64,000 bases of DNA from Collinsella sp. AM18-10 (lineage in GTDB: Bacteria; Actinomycetota; Coriobacteriia; Coriobacteriales; Coriobacteriaceae). Under the pieces are notes generated by a model that was not told the origin of the DNA, ran no database searches, and was given only the letters and a program-made list of their open reading frames with translations. Shown in pieces: positions 26,575-34,579 of this stretch (its first letter is position 1; each line of letters starts with the position of its first letter). Where the stretch lies: positions 1 through 64,000 of the forward strand of contig NZ_QRJO01000010.1 of NCBI RefSeq assembly GCF_003471585.1, read 5' to 3'. The position numbers were made by a program, and so were the translations under genes.

Positions 26575-27627
26575 ATGAATCCCAGGACTAAATCTCAGGA
26601 CATTCGCGACTTGAGCCAAAACGATATTCGCGAGCTCGTGGCCGAACTTGGCCAGCCCGCCTTCCGCGCGAAGCAGCTCATCGAATGGGTCTTTGAGAAG
26701 AACGTTTGTTCGTTTGACGATATGACCAACCTTCCCAAGGCTTTCCGTGAGCAGCTTAAAGAGGCTTTTGCCTTTGATACACCGACTGAACTCACCAAGC
26801 AGGTTTCCAAAGATGGCTCGCGCAAGTATCTGCTCGAGTACCACGATGGCATTTCCGTCGAGACTGTCGGCATGCCCCGTCGTAACAAACTTTCCGTCTG
26901 CGTTTCCACCCAGGCAGGCTGCGGCATGGGCTGCGCCTTTTGCGCTACCGGTCTCAACGGCCTCAAGCGCTCTCTGACCGCTCAAGAGATCGTCGACCAG
27001 GTGCTTCATGTATCCAACGACTTTGGCGAGCGTGCCACAAGCGTTGTCTTCATGGGCCAGGGCGAGCCGTTTGCCAACTACGACGAGGTTCTCAAGGCAT
27101 TGCGTATCCTCAACGACCCCGATGGTATCGGTATCGGCGCTCGTCACCTCACCGTCTCTACCAGCGGCGTTATTCCCGGTATTCGCAAATTTGCCGACAT
27201 CCCCGAGCAGTTCACGCTTGCCGTTTCCCTGCATTCCGCCATCCAGTCGACGCGCAATAAGCTCATGCCCGGTGTTAAGAAGTACACGCTGCTTCGCCTT
27301 CACGAAGCGCTTCAGCTCTACACCGAGAAGACTGGCCGCCGCCCGACCTACGAGTACGCCATGATCGAAGGCGTCAACGATACGAATCCCGAGATGCAGG
27401 CACTCTGCGACTTCTGCGAGGGAACGCTGTGCCACGTTAACCTGATTCAACTTAACGACATCGAGGGCAGCCCGCTCAAGCCGTCGCCGATTCATAAGGT
27501 TGAGGATCTTCAGCGTCGTCTTGAGTCCCGTGGCATCGAGACCACGATTCGTAACTCCCGTGGTAACGATATTGACGCCGCTTGCGGACAGCTGAAACAG
27601 CGTTTCAAAGTTCAGAAGAACGCATAG
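26575..27627 (+). CDS. rlmN: 23S rRNA (adenine2503-C2)-methyltransferase
   Basis: A 350-residue radical-SAM enzyme that methylates A2503 of 23S rRNA and A37 of certain tRNAs. It has the N-terminal family region (LGQPAFRAKQLIEWVFEK), the cluster motif CGMGCAFCATG with three cysteines, VFMGQGEPFANYD, VSTSGVIPGI, LAVSLHS and YEYAMIEGVND. The conserved C-terminal Cys of the methyl-transfer mechanism is present in AACGQLK. Codons ending in T are frequent compared with neighbours, which may reflect high expression. It runs rightward against the surrounding leftward genes and ends at a strong terminator. Confidence 0.96.
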   Translation: MNPRTKSQDIRDLSQNDIRELVAELGQPAFRAKQLIEWVFEKNVCSFDDMTNLPKAFREQLKEAFAFDTPTELTKQVSKDGSRKYLLEYHDGISVETVGMPRRNKLSVCVSTQAGCGMGCAFCATGLNGLKRSLTAQEIVDQVLHVSNDFGERATSVVFMGQGEPFANYDEVLKALRILNDPDGIGIGARHLTVSTSGVIPGIRKFADIPEQFTLAVSLHSAIQSTRNKLMPGVKKYTLLRLHEALQLYTEKTGRRPTYEYAMIEGVNDTNPEMQALCDFCEGTLCHVNLIQLNDIEGSPLKPSPIHKVEDLQRRLESRGIETTIRNSRGNDIDAACGQLKQRFKVQKNA

Positions 27628-27645
27628 GGGAGTCGCACTCCAAAA

Positions 27646-27661
27646 CGTTTCATGTGAAACA
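27646..27661. other. Diverged parS-like site after rlmN
   Basis: CGTTTCATGTGAAACA matches the parS consensus TGTTTCACGTGAAACA at 14 of 16 positions. It lies 2.2 kb from the perfect parS cluster, just after the rlmN stop. It may be a weak ParB site. Confidence 0.5.
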
Positions 27662-27664
27662 TCG

Positions 27665-27705
27665 AACGGCCCCTGTTGCAGGATATGCAACAGGGGCCGT
27701 TTCAT
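27665..27705 (+). terminator. Terminator of rlmN
   Basis: A 14 bp perfect stem CGGCCCCTGTTGCA / TGCAACAGGGGCCG followed by a T-rich stretch. Confidence 0.88.
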
Positions 27706-27757
27706 TTATTGACCTCAATTTTGGACCGCTGCTAGCTTTCCCATTTTTTACGGACAA

Positions 27758-27796
27758 AATAAGCGGCCCTTGTCTCATGAATCAGACAAGGGCCCC
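27758..27796 (-). terminator. Terminator of the parAB unit
   Basis: An 11 bp stem GGCCCTTGTCT / AGACAAGGGCC. On the minus strand it is followed by CGCTTATTTTG, closing the leftward parA-parB transcript. Confidence 0.7.
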
Positions 27797-27817
27797 TCAA
27801 AATATGCAGGGTAATTG

Positions 27818-27829
27818 TTAGGTACCTAA
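27818..27829. repeat. 12 bp palindrome TTAGGTACCTAA, copy 1
   Basis: A perfect 12 bp palindrome overlapping the end of the YtxH-like gene. An identical copy lies at 31323-31334, between the jag start and the yidC end. It could be a regulator-binding site or an unrelated coincidence. Confidence 0.4.
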
Positions 27830-28080
27830 TAGCCTACATTTTCCCATTGGTTGCTAACCCAACCTTGATTAATCTTAGGATTTTTCGTTACCTGAGCAGT
27901 GCGCATGGCAACATCTTCTGTCATAACATCCATTTTCTTCTTGGAAGTATCGACAATATCTTGCGCGCCACGAAGCAAACGACCTCGAAGTTCATCGTCT
28001 GTCGCGATCTTATAGCCAGCAAAGGCACCAGCCGCGACAGTCGTCACCAATGCAATCGCAGTTAAAATCTTATTCCTCAT
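27826..28080 (-). CDS. Small YtxH-like membrane protein
   Basis: Eighty-four residues starting MRNKILTAIALVTTVAAG: one N-terminal membrane segment, then a soluble, helix-prone tail (GAQDIVDTSKKKMDVMTEDVAM) resembling YtxH-type general-stress proteins. The ATG has AAGGAGG six bases upstream and overlaps the parB 3' end by 11 bp, so it is the last gene of the parA-parB unit. The function of YtxH proteins is poorly known. Confidence 0.65.
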   Translation of the reverse strand: MRNKILTAIALVTTVAAGAFAGYKIATDDELRGRLLRGAQDIVDTSKKKMDVMTEDVAMRTAQVTKNPKINQGWVSNQWENVGY

Positions 28081-28975
28081 CTTGGCCTCCTTGATCAAAC
28101 TGAATCATTTCACCAAGAATACGAGAGAGCTCTTCCTCGTCTTTAAACTCAATCTCAATCTTATTCTTTCCACGCGAGCTCTTCACGCGCACGTTGGTAT
28201 TAAATACCTGACGAAGTACACGCGCAGCCTTTTTAAAAGACTGAGGCGTAGCAGGCCTCGGCGTCTTAGGTGTCTCTCCGGCAGAAAACAATGGAGCAAG
28301 ATTTTCTGTCGCTCTTACGGAAAGGCCCTCTGCAACAACCTTCTCTGCAAGTCGAATTCGCGCGTCCTCATAGGGAACTGCAAGAATCGCACGTGCGTGA
28401 CCAGCAGTAAGTTTACCCTCAAAAATCATCTGCTGAACTACTTCGGGGAGATCGAGAAGGCGCAGCGAGTTTGTAATTGCAGAGCGTGACTTGCTTACGG
28501 CCTTCGACAACGCCTCCTGGGTCATACCGCTAGCATCGATGAGCTGGCGATAGCCCTTAGCCTCTTCGACGGGATTCAGATCAGACCGCTGAAGATTTTC
28601 GATAAGAGCAAGAGCCAGCATCTCTTCATCATTAACATCTTTAATGATGACAGGCAGTTCCTCAAGACCAGCAAGCTTTGACGCCTGATAACGACGCTCA
28701 CCAGCGATGATCTCATAGCCGTTTCCATGCTTGCGAACCAAGAGCGGCTGCAAAACGCCATGTTCTTGGATTGACTCGCTCAACTCGCGAAGTTCAGTTT
28801 CATTAAAGTGAACTCGCGGTTGATTAGGGTTGGGAACGATATCCTCAATAGGTAGTTTTGTTTCAGATGCGGCATTTGAAGCAGATGCAGCAGAACCACC
28901 GGTCTCATACTCAGCCTCTGAGACCAAAGCATTGAGTCCGCGTCCCAATCCACCACGTTTCTTTGCACTAGGCAC
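28070..28975 (-). CDS. parB: Chromosome-partitioning protein ParB
   Basis: A 301-residue DNA-binding CTPase that loads at parS and spreads along the origin region. Visible parts: an N-terminal ParA-stimulating tail (KKRGGLGRGLNALV), the CTP-binding region with NPNQPRVHF and GERRYQASKLAG, the helix-turn-helix MTQEALSKAVSKSRSAITNSLRLL, and a C-terminal dimerisation part. It overlaps parA by 8 bp. Three perfect parS sites lie directly upstream of the operon. Confidence 0.97.
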   Translation of the reverse strand: MPSAKKRGGLGRGLNALVSEAEYETGGSAASASNAASETKLPIEDIVPNPNQPRVHFNETELRELSESIQEHGVLQPLLVRKHGNGYEIIAGERRYQASKLAGLEELPVIIKDVNDEEMLALALIENLQRSDLNPVEEAKGYRQLIDASGMTQEALSKAVSKSRSAITNSLRLLDLPEVVQQMIFEGKLTAGHARAILAVPYEDARIRLAEKVVAEGLSVRATENLAPLFSAGETPKTPRPATPQSFKKAARVLRQVFNTNVRVKSSRGKNKIEIEFKDEEELSRILGEMIQFDQGGQDEE

Positions 28976-29768
28976 GCTTGATCACCTCTTTTGCAAGGTT
29001 CATATACGCTTTTGCACCCTTGTTTTGAGGTGCATAGGTAATTACCGGTTCTCCAAAAGACGGAGCTTCAGAGATTTTAACCGTACGGGGGATCAGTGTC
29101 TTAAACGCCTTATCACCAAAGTACGATTGAACTTCCTCAACAACCTGATTCGACAAAGAAGTACGTGAGTCATACATGGTCATAAGCACGCCATAGGTGT
29201 CTAAGCCCTTGTTCAGACGTGATTTGACCATCTTCATTGACTCAAGCAGCTTCGTAACGCCCTCGAGTGCGTAATACTCACACTGGATTGGAATCAAAAC
29301 GCTATCTGCTGCGGTCAAGGCATTGATAGTAAGCAGGCCGAGCGAAGGAGGACAGTCAATGAAAATAAAATCGAACTCGTCCTGAATCGGCTCAAGCAAA
29401 TCTTTGAGGCGGGTTTCACGAGCAATTGCGCTTACGAGCTCAATTTCGGCACCTGCAAGCTGAATCGTAGCTGGAATTACGAATACCTTTTTGCAATTTG
29501 TATCAAGAATAAGCGATTCTGCCGGCACATCATTCAACAATGCATCATAGATGCAGTGATCGAGGTCTTCTTTTTCAATTCCAAATCCACTGGTGCTGTT
29601 TCCCTGCGGATCAAAATCGACAATCAGTGTCTTACGACCCTGCTCACCCAGTGCTGCTGCAAGGTTTACAGCCGTCGTTGACTTACCGACGCCGCCTTTT
29701 TGATTGATGATTGCAATGATACGCGTGTCTTTTGCGCTCTTAGAACGCTTAACGTCGCGAAATCCCAC
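28968..29768 (-). CDS. parA: Chromosome-partitioning ATPase ParA (Soj)
   Basis: A 266-residue deviant Walker ATPase: IINQKGGVGKSTTAVNLA, FIDCPPSLGLLTINAL and QCEYYALEG. It binds DNA non-specifically and moves ParB-parS complexes. The GTG start follows AGGAGG at a short distance (GGACC between). The first parS site lies 40 bp upstream, so ParB bound there could affect its own operon's promoter. Confidence 0.97.
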   Translation of the reverse strand: MGFRDVKRSKSAKDTRIIAIINQKGGVGKSTTAVNLAAALGEQGRKTLIVDFDPQGNSTSGFGIEKEDLDHCIYDALLNDVPAESLILDTNCKKVFVIPATIQLAGAEIELVSAIARETRLKDLLEPIQDEFDFIFIDCPPSLGLLTINALTAADSVLIPIQCEYYALEGVTKLLESMKMVKSRLNKGLDTYGVLMTMYDSRTSLSNQVVEEVQSYFGDKAFKTLIPRTVKISEAPSFGEPVITYAPQNKGAKAYMNLAKEVIKRA

Positions 29769-29807
29769 GGTCCCTCCTGGTGTGTATTAAAGCTGTCAAA
29801 CGGAGGA

Positions 29808-29823
29808 TGTTTCACGTGAAACA
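29808..29823. other. parS site 1
   Basis: A perfect TGTTTCACGTGAAACA palindrome, the widely conserved ParB-binding centromere sequence, 40 bp upstream of parA. Confidence 0.95.
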
Positions 29824-29846
29824 TTCCGATTCGATATCAACCGCCA

Positions 29847-29862
29847 TGTTTCACGTGAAACA
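29847..29862. other. parS site 2
   Basis: A perfect TGTTTCACGTGAAACA, starting exactly 39 bp from site 1. Confidence 0.95.
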
Positions 29863-29885
29863 CTGCAAGTTGTTAGTATCCATTA

Positions 29886-29901
29886 TGTTTCACGTGAAAC
29901 A
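29886..29901. other. parS site 3
   Basis: A perfect TGTTTCACGTGAAACA, again exactly 39 bp from the previous copy and ending two bases before the rsmG stop region. Confidence 0.95.
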
Positions 29902-29902
29902 T

Positions 29903-30640
29903 CTAGGCAAGCGGATTCTTCTTTGCCATGCCATTTGCACGAGGCAATGAAACGGATGCTGGATGACTCTTCTTAAGAACAATGAACTCCCTGTGGCCCA
30001 AGCCCTCAGGCAAATCGATTGCGTCATTCAGAAGCAAAGTGAAGCCGCAAATCTTAGCTGCTGACATGCCGGAAGCAAGCTCCTCATCCGAAGGATTACC
30101 CTTGGTGATAACAAATAGACCTCCATCCTTGAGGAACGGAGCCGCATACTCAACAAGAATCGGTAGAGGGGCCAGTGCGCGGGCGGTTACGACAGAGAAC
30201 TGCTTCTTGTGGCTTCGAGCATATTCTTCAAGACGATCATGAACGGCATGAGCATGTTTCAATCCAAGAGCATGGACAAAAGAATTGACAGCATCAACCT
30301 TCTTGCCAACAGAGTCAATATAAGTAGCTTTACGATGCGTGGTTATGGTTAAAGGAATACCGGGGAAGCCCGCACCTGTTCCCATATCGAGCAAAGCTCC
30401 CTCAGGAGCCTTATTGATATAAGGGAGCAAAACAAGAGAGTCGAGGATATGTAGTACCGCAGCATCTTCTATGTTAAGAATACGGGTGAGATTGGTTGTC
30501 TTATTTGTTTCCAGAACCAAATCCAAATGCTGAATACATTTCCTCAGCTCAACATCAGTTACGCTCAAGGAATACTCTTTGCAATAGGAAGTTAGACGAC
30601 TCAACATCTCGTCAGCCTGCTGATCAGTAAGTACTAACAA
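29903..30640 (-). CDS. rsmG: 16S rRNA (guanine527-N7)-methyltransferase
   Basis: About 245 residues; methylates G527 of 16S rRNA with S-adenosylmethionine. Family blocks: NLTRI in the N-terminal part, LLDMGTGAGFPGIPL as the SAM-binding loop, YIDSVGKKVDAVNSFV, and VTARALAPLPILVEYAAPFL. I place the start at a TTG (30640) with AAGGAG six bases upstream. The longer frame to 30751 would run back through the jag terminator and into the jag coding end, so it is unlikely. Loss of RsmG gives low-level streptomycin resistance in other bacteria. Confidence 0.92.
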   Translation of the reverse strand: MLVLTDQQADEMLSRLTSYCKEYSLSVTDVELRKCIQHLDLVLETNKTTNLTRILNIEDAAVLHILDSLVLLPYINKAPEGALLDMGTGAGFPGIPLTITTHRKATYIDSVGKKVDAVNSFVHALGLKHAHAVHDRLEEYARSHKKQFSVVTARALAPLPILVEYAAPFLKDGGLFVITKGNPSDEELASGMSAAKICGFTLLLNDAIDLPEGLGHREFIVLKKSHPASVSLPRANGMAKKNPLA

Positions 30641-30684
30641 CGAAAGCTCCTTTCTGACAAAAATCAGTGTATCGAGAACTTTTG

Positions 30685-30718
30685 ACAAAAAAAGGGGACG
30701 TGGAAACCACGTCCCCTT
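30685..30718 (-). terminator. Terminator of the jag unit
   Basis: A 12 bp stem AAGGGGACGTGG / CCACGTCCCCTT with AAA loop, followed on the minus strand by a run of eight T residues. Confidence 0.93.
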
Positions 30719-30737
30719 AAGCATAAGCTCGAGTAGA

Positions 30738-31307
30738 TTATCGAGCAACAATCACCACATGGCGATCGGGGTCAGAACCCTCAGAATGAGTATCGACGGC
30801 GTCATTGCCACGAAGTGCAATGTGAACCAGTCGGCGCTCGTAGGCATTCATGGGCGGAAGCGAAACACTCTTATGAGTGCGGATGGCACGCTCGGCAGCA
30901 GACTGAGCCATGGAGGCAACCTTGTCCTGACGGCGGCTCTTGTATCCCTCGACGTCCACTACAACCGGATATCTAAAGCCGAGCTTGCGGCTCACCAGCA
31001 ATGAGAACATAACCTGAAGGGCATCAAGGGTGCGACCATGACGGCCAATGAGAACAGCAAGGTCGGGAGCCGTTACATCCAGAATCAGCTCACCCTCGTC
31101 GCCCTCATACTCATCGATAGGAGAGTTGGCGGCATCGAAGTGCGAAAGGATGGAACGCAGGATGGAAATCGCGACATCGGCAATGGTGTCGAGCTCCTCG
31201 TCGGTCAGCTCTTCACCGGCCTTGTAGCGCTGTGCAATCTCGGGATAATCGCCCGCGACCTGCGGGGCAACCTCCTCAAGCATATCCTCGATGATCTCTT
31301 CAGACAT
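30738..31307 (-). CDS. jag: Jag/KhpB-type KH-R3H RNA-binding protein
   Basis: About 189 residues from MSEEIIEDMLEEV (GGAG six bases upstream). A KH-like region contains VLIGRHGRTLDALQ, where the family's GxxG appears as GRHG, and an R3H-type region ends the protein (SMAQSAAERAIRTHKSVSLPPMNAYERRLVHIAL). KhpB works with KhpA as a small-RNA and mRNA binder affecting cell division and elongation in Firmicutes. The N-terminal Jag_N domain seen in many Firmicutes is missing; a short acidic segment replaces it. It sits downstream of yidC as in most Gram-positive origin regions. Confidence 0.92.
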   Translation of the reverse strand: MSEEIIEDMLEEVAPQVAGDYPEIAQRYKAGEELTDEELDTIADVAISILRSILSHFDAANSPIDEYEGDEGELILDVTAPDLAVLIGRHGRTLDALQVMFSLLVSRKLGFRYPVVVDVEGYKSRRQDKVASMAQSAAERAIRTHKSVSLPPMNAYERRLVHIALRGNDAVDTHSEGSDPDRHVVIVAR

Positions 31308-31322
31308 AACGTACTCCAAAAG

Positions 31323-31334
31323 TTAGGTACCTAA
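31323..31334. repeat. 12 bp palindrome TTAGGTACCTAA, copy 2
   Basis: Identical to the palindrome at 27818-27829. It lies between yidC and jag, 16 bp upstream of the jag start, so a bound protein could control jag. Confidence 0.4.
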
Positions 31335-31351
31335 ATAAGATTGATATCCCG

Positions 31352-32122
31352 CTACTTCTTCTTGTGCGGGCGCGGCTTCTTCTCGCGACGAGTGACCTCA
31401 ACCTGCAGCGGCGCGTTCTTAAGGCGCTCCTCCTCATCGGCCTTCGCCTTGTCGATGACCTTCTGCGTCACAAAAATCTGCTGGATAACCTGCCAAGCAG
31501 ACGAGACGTCGTAGTACAGCAGAACACCAACGGGAAGGCTCCAGCCCATCCAAAGCATCATGACCGTCATGACAACGACCATCATACGCATGCTCTGAGC
31601 CTGCTGGCCGGTCTGGTTGCGCGACATATAGAGTTGCGGAATCAGGGTCAGGACAGCGAACAGGATCAGGCAGACCAGCGCAGGCAGCGCGACCATAAAG
31701 CCATCGGCAAAGGAGGCACTCGGCGTGGTGGTCAGGTCGGGCAGAATATTAAAGAACGAGAACGTGCCGTCGTTAAAGTAGTCCGGCAGGTTACGCAGCA
31801 GCGTAAATAGGGCGAACAGGACAGGCATCTGAATCAACAGCGGCAGACAACCAGCCATCGGGTTGAACTTGTTCTCGCTGTAGAACTTCTGCATTTCCTC
31901 GGCCTGACGCTGGGGATCGTCGGCATAGCGCTCCTGGATCTCGAGCATCTTGGGCTGCAGCACCTGCATGCGTGCCGTCGACTTAGTCGACTTGAGCATA
32001 AGCGGCGTCAGCAGCAGACGGATGATGACCACCAGGATGATGATGGACAGGCCCCAGTCGACCGCAAAGGTCTGGATGAGCTTGAGCAGCTCGAAAAGGA
32101 TGTTAACGATCCAATCCCACAT
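31352..32122 (-). CDS. yidC: Membrane protein insertase YidC
   Basis: A 256-residue insertase of the Oxa1/YidC/Alb3 family that helps proteins enter the membrane with or without the Sec channel. There are five membrane segments: one near the start (WGLSIIILVVIIRLLLTPLM), then a cytoplasmic hairpin (MQVLQPKMLEIQERYADDPQRQ), NPMAGCLPLLIQMPVLFALF, and further C-terminal segments. The conserved basic residue of the hydrophilic groove is likely Arg in IIRLLLTP. The tail is rich in Lys and Arg (RREKKPRPHKKK), as expected for ribosome contact. Gram-positive length, but without an obvious lipoprotein signal. Confidence 0.95.
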   Translation of the reverse strand: MWDWIVNILFELLKLIQTFAVDWGLSIIILVVIIRLLLTPLMLKSTKSTARMQVLQPKMLEIQERYADDPQRQAEEMQKFYSENKFNPMAGCLPLLIQMPVLFALFTLLRNLPDYFNDGTFSFFNILPDLTTTPSASFADGFMVALPALVCLILFAVLTLIPQLYMSRNQTGQQAQSMRMMVVVMTVMMLWMGWSLPVGVLLYYDVSSAWQVIQQIFVTQKVIDKAKADEEERLKNAPLQVEVTRREKKPRPHKKK

Positions 32123-32151
32123 GTAAGTTTTCCTCCGATAGCGAGTGCCCG

Positions 32152-32376
32152 CTAGGGCACAGGGTCATAACCGCCGACGTGCAGGGGATTGCAGCGAGCG
32201 ATGCGCCTCACGGCAAGCCAGCAGCCTCTCAAAACACCGTACTTCTCAATCGCCTGGACGGCGTATTGCGAGCACGTTGGGTAATAAATGCAGGCGTCAG
32301 GCAATAAGGGCGAAATAACCTGTTGATATATGCGAATAGGAGCGATGGCAACACGTCGCAAAACGTGATTGCTCAT
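32152..32376 (-). CDS. yidD: Membrane protein insertion efficiency factor YidD
   Basis: Seventy-four residues with the family core YQQVISPLLPDACIYYPTCSQYAVQAIEKYG and the ending RCNPLHVGGYDPVP. YidD assists membrane insertion together with YidC. The ATG overlaps the rnpA stop (ATGA), and yidC follows 29 bp later, so all three are coupled. Confidence 0.95.
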   Translation of the reverse strand: MSNHVLRRVAIAPIRIYQQVISPLLPDACIYYPTCSQYAVQAIEKYGVLRGCWLAVRRIARCNPLHVGGYDPVP

Positions 32377-32711
32377 CGCTCCTCCCCGGCAACGCCGGCG
32401 CGTTTCATAAGCGAACGCAATGCATTGTCCATCTCCTGAGGCGAAGAAACCCTCGTCTTGGGGGTTGCGAACAAGATGATGTCATAACCCGCAACGGGAA
32501 ATCCACAGCTGCGGGCGGCCTCGCGCATCACACGCTTAGAACGGTTGCGCACGACAGCACAACCGAGCCGTTTAGCACCAACGAAGGCGACCCTTCCGGA
32601 GTCGCCTTCGCCAACCGATTCACATATGGTCATTCGAATCAGAGGGTGATTGAAACGACGCCCCTGACTGAACACATGCTCGAAATCTTGCCGAGACTTA
32701 ATAGTCTTCAT
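32373..32711 (-). CDS. rnpA: Ribonuclease P protein component
   Basis: A 112-residue basic protein that assists the RNase P RNA in cutting tRNA precursors. Family signatures: the N-terminal RQDFEHVFSQGRRF, and the RNR motif in GCAVVRNRSKRVMREAAR. It follows rpmH by 20 bp in the usual order. Confidence 0.94.
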   Translation of the reverse strand: MKTIKSRQDFEHVFSQGRRFNHPLIRMTICESVGEGDSGRVAFVGAKRLGCAVVRNRSKRVMREAARSCGFPVAGYDIILFATPKTRVSSPQEMDNALRSLMKRAGVAGEER

Positions 32712-32731
32712 GCGAGATGTGTGTATCGCTG

Positions 32732-32866
32732 CTAGACAGTGAGACGCTTGCGGCCCTTGGCGCGACGACGGGCGAGCACGGCACGACCACCCTTAGTGGC
32801 CATACGGGCACGGAAGCCATGGGTCTTGGCACGCTTACGCTTATTAGGCTGATACGTACGCTTCAT
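32732..32866 (-). CDS. rpmH: 50S ribosomal protein L34
   Basis: Forty-four residues beginning [19 protein letters not shown], the invariant L34 opening, and ending KGRKRLTV. The start follows AGGAGG-type sequence (AGGAGGAAC...). The longer frame from 32926 is not used. It marks the left border of the origin interval. Confidence 0.97.
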   Translation of the reverse strand: MKRTYQPNKRKRAKTHGFRARMATKGGRAVLARRRAKGRKRLTV

Positions 32867-33211
32867 CTTAAGTTCCTCCTGCTGCATTTCGAGTGTCCGC
32901 GGGGGCGCGGACGCAGATATAGACACGTGAGCTTGAAGATTGTAGGGAAATCAATGTTCAAATGTCAAGAAATCAAAGGTAAAAGGTTACGCAGTTCACA
33001 CGGTTCCCCCATAAGCCGAGCTCGATTTAGCGGTTCATGGCAACTTTTCACGATATTTCATCGAGTTTTCAACAGGTCATGTTGGCAATGTTGAGAACTT
33101 TTCGTCCATTTTCCAAAGTTTTCAACAGGTTTTGAAAAGTTGTCGAAAGATGAGAAACATTGCACGGTGAGCTACTATTTGTTCGAAACCTTTTGAAAGA
33201 TTGCGAGCGGC
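32867..33211. other. oriC: Presumed replication origin (oriC) interval
   Basis: A 345 bp non-coding, AT-richer interval between rpmH and the divergent gene before dnaA, where gene direction switches. It holds DnaA-box-like 9-mers TTTTCAACA at 33066-33074 and 33119-33127, and TTCTCAACA on the minus strand at 33089-33097, with an AT-rich stretch near 32940-32990. The same 9-mers recur at 34252-34260, 34282-34290 and 36320-36328. The assignment rests on position, the strand switch and these boxes; melting has not been tested. Confidence 0.7.
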
Positions 33212-34564
33212 ATGTCTGACGACTTTTACACCATGGTCGATTCCGGAGACCCGGCACCCGACAACGAGCACATCACCGGCGTGCGCGAAGAGCGTGAGGA
33301 AGGCGAGCAGACGACCACGCAGGCGCCAAAAGCCATGTACGCCGCGCGCATCGCCGTCTATGACGACATGCTGTCGACACCACGTGTGATCGTCATTGAT
33401 CCGCAAGATGTCCGCACGTATTTGGAAGAGACGACCAACACCGTCTACCGGTGCATGAAAGAACAAGGTGGCCATATCTCGCTCATGGTCATCCGCGAGA
33501 TTGTCGAAAACTTTATCCACGCACACTTTGCCGAGCCCATCATCTCGATTCTGGACGGCGGAGACACCATCCGCTTTGCTGATCAAGGACCCGGCATCGA
33601 CGACAAGGAGCGCGCTTTCGACTTTGGCGTTACCAGCGCAAACAGCAAGATGAAGCGCTATATCCGTGGAACCGGAGCAGGGTTTCCCATGGTGCAGGAG
33701 TATTTGGAAAACGCCGGCGGGGCCGTGTCCATCGAGGACAACATGGGCAACGGCACCGTGGTTACGGTAAGCCTGGATCCTAAACGCGTGCAGGAAATCG
33801 AACGCGCCGGCGGGCGCGGTGCTGCCGTGCGGCCCGAGACGGAGCAGCCCGCATATCCCCTGCCGGGAGCTTTTGCGCAGCAGCCCATGGCAACGCAACA
33901 GATGCAGCCCCGCGTGGGACAGATGCAGCAGCCCGGAATGCTTCCTACACAAGAGTCCCAGGCGGCGTCGATGTCGATGCCGCCAAACGTGCCAGAGGCC
34001 ATGCCGCTGGCGGATCAGGATGCAGCAGCAATGCAGCAGGCGACGGGGGCACCGGGTGGCCAGCAAATGGGATATCAGCCGTACCAACAGGGATATCCAT
34101 ATCAGCAGATGCCGCCACTGGGGTATGGCCAGCAGTTCCCACAGCAGTGCCAGCGGGGATATCAGCAGCCGTACCAGCAGATGCCGCAGCAGCAGTACAA
34201 CCCCTGGGCCCAGCAGATGACTCCGCAGCCTTACCAACAGTGGCCTCAAAGTTTTCAACAGCAAATGCCGCCGATGCAGAGTTCTCAACAATCAGCAGCT
34301 CAAATGATGTATCCTAATGCAGCAAATCAGTATGCGCAGCCACAGCCGGACGTGTTCGTAAGCGATCGCGGCAACGCCGCGCTGGGCTATCTGGCGCAAA
34401 ATCAAGCGTGCGGTGCAACCGATCTGGCGAGGGCGTTTGGAAACTCGGCCCCCACTTGGTCACGCACGCTCAATGACTTGGCGCAGGCCGGCTTGGTCAT
34501 CAAGCATGGCCAGAAATACCATCTGACCGAACTCGGCGCCGCTCGCGTGCGAGCTCAGAGCTAA
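33212..34564 (+). CDS. GHKL-type ATPase with Gln-rich linker and C-terminal winged helix
   Basis: A 450-residue protein between oriC and dnaA. Residues about 85-190 look like a GHKL ATPase: N box REIVENFIHAHF (Asn100), G1 DQGPGI (124-129) and G2 GTGAGF (153-158). Such folds occur in histidine kinases, anti-sigma kinases, MutL and GyrB. There is no dimerisation His box, so this is not a normal sensor kinase. Residues about 205-365 are Gln-, Pro-, Met- and Tyr-rich and probably disordered (for example QPYQQMPQQQYNPW). Residues about 385-450 resemble a winged helix (GATDLARAFGNSAPTWSRTLNDL). It lies 15 bp upstream of dnaA and is likely cotranscribed. Function unknown; a role in origin control is a reasonable guess. 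Confidence 0.78.
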   Translation: MSDDFYTMVDSGDPAPDNEHITGVREEREEGEQTTTQAPKAMYAARIAVYDDMLSTPRVIVIDPQDVRTYLEETTNTVYRCMKEQGGHISLMVIREIVENFIHAHFAEPIISILDGGDTIRFADQGPGIDDKERAFDFGVTSANSKMKRYIRGTGAGFPMVQEYLENAGGAVSIEDNMGNGTVVTVSLDPKRVQEIERAGGRGAAVRPETEQPAYPLPGAFAQQPMATQQMQPRVGQMQQPGMLPTQESQAASMSMPPNVPEAMPLADQDAAAMQQATGAPGGQQMGYQPYQQGYPYQQMPPLGYGQQFPQQCQRGYQQPYQQMPQQQYNPWAQQMTPQPYQQWPQSFQQQMPPMQSSQQSAAQMMYPNAANQYAQPQPDVFVSDRGNAALGYLAQNQACGATDLARAFGNSAPTWSRTLNDLAQAGLVIKHGQKYHLTELGAARVRAQS

Positions 34565-34579
34565 AGAACGGGAGAGACA

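Noticed and set aside
29808..29901. Regular 39 bp repeats as a possible CRISPR array
   Set aside because: The repeat is only a 16 bp palindrome that exactly matches parS, with three copies beside parAB and no cas genes.
33212..34564. The GHKL gene as a two-component sensor kinase
   Set aside because: No His phospho-acceptor box, no membrane segment and no response regulator beside it.
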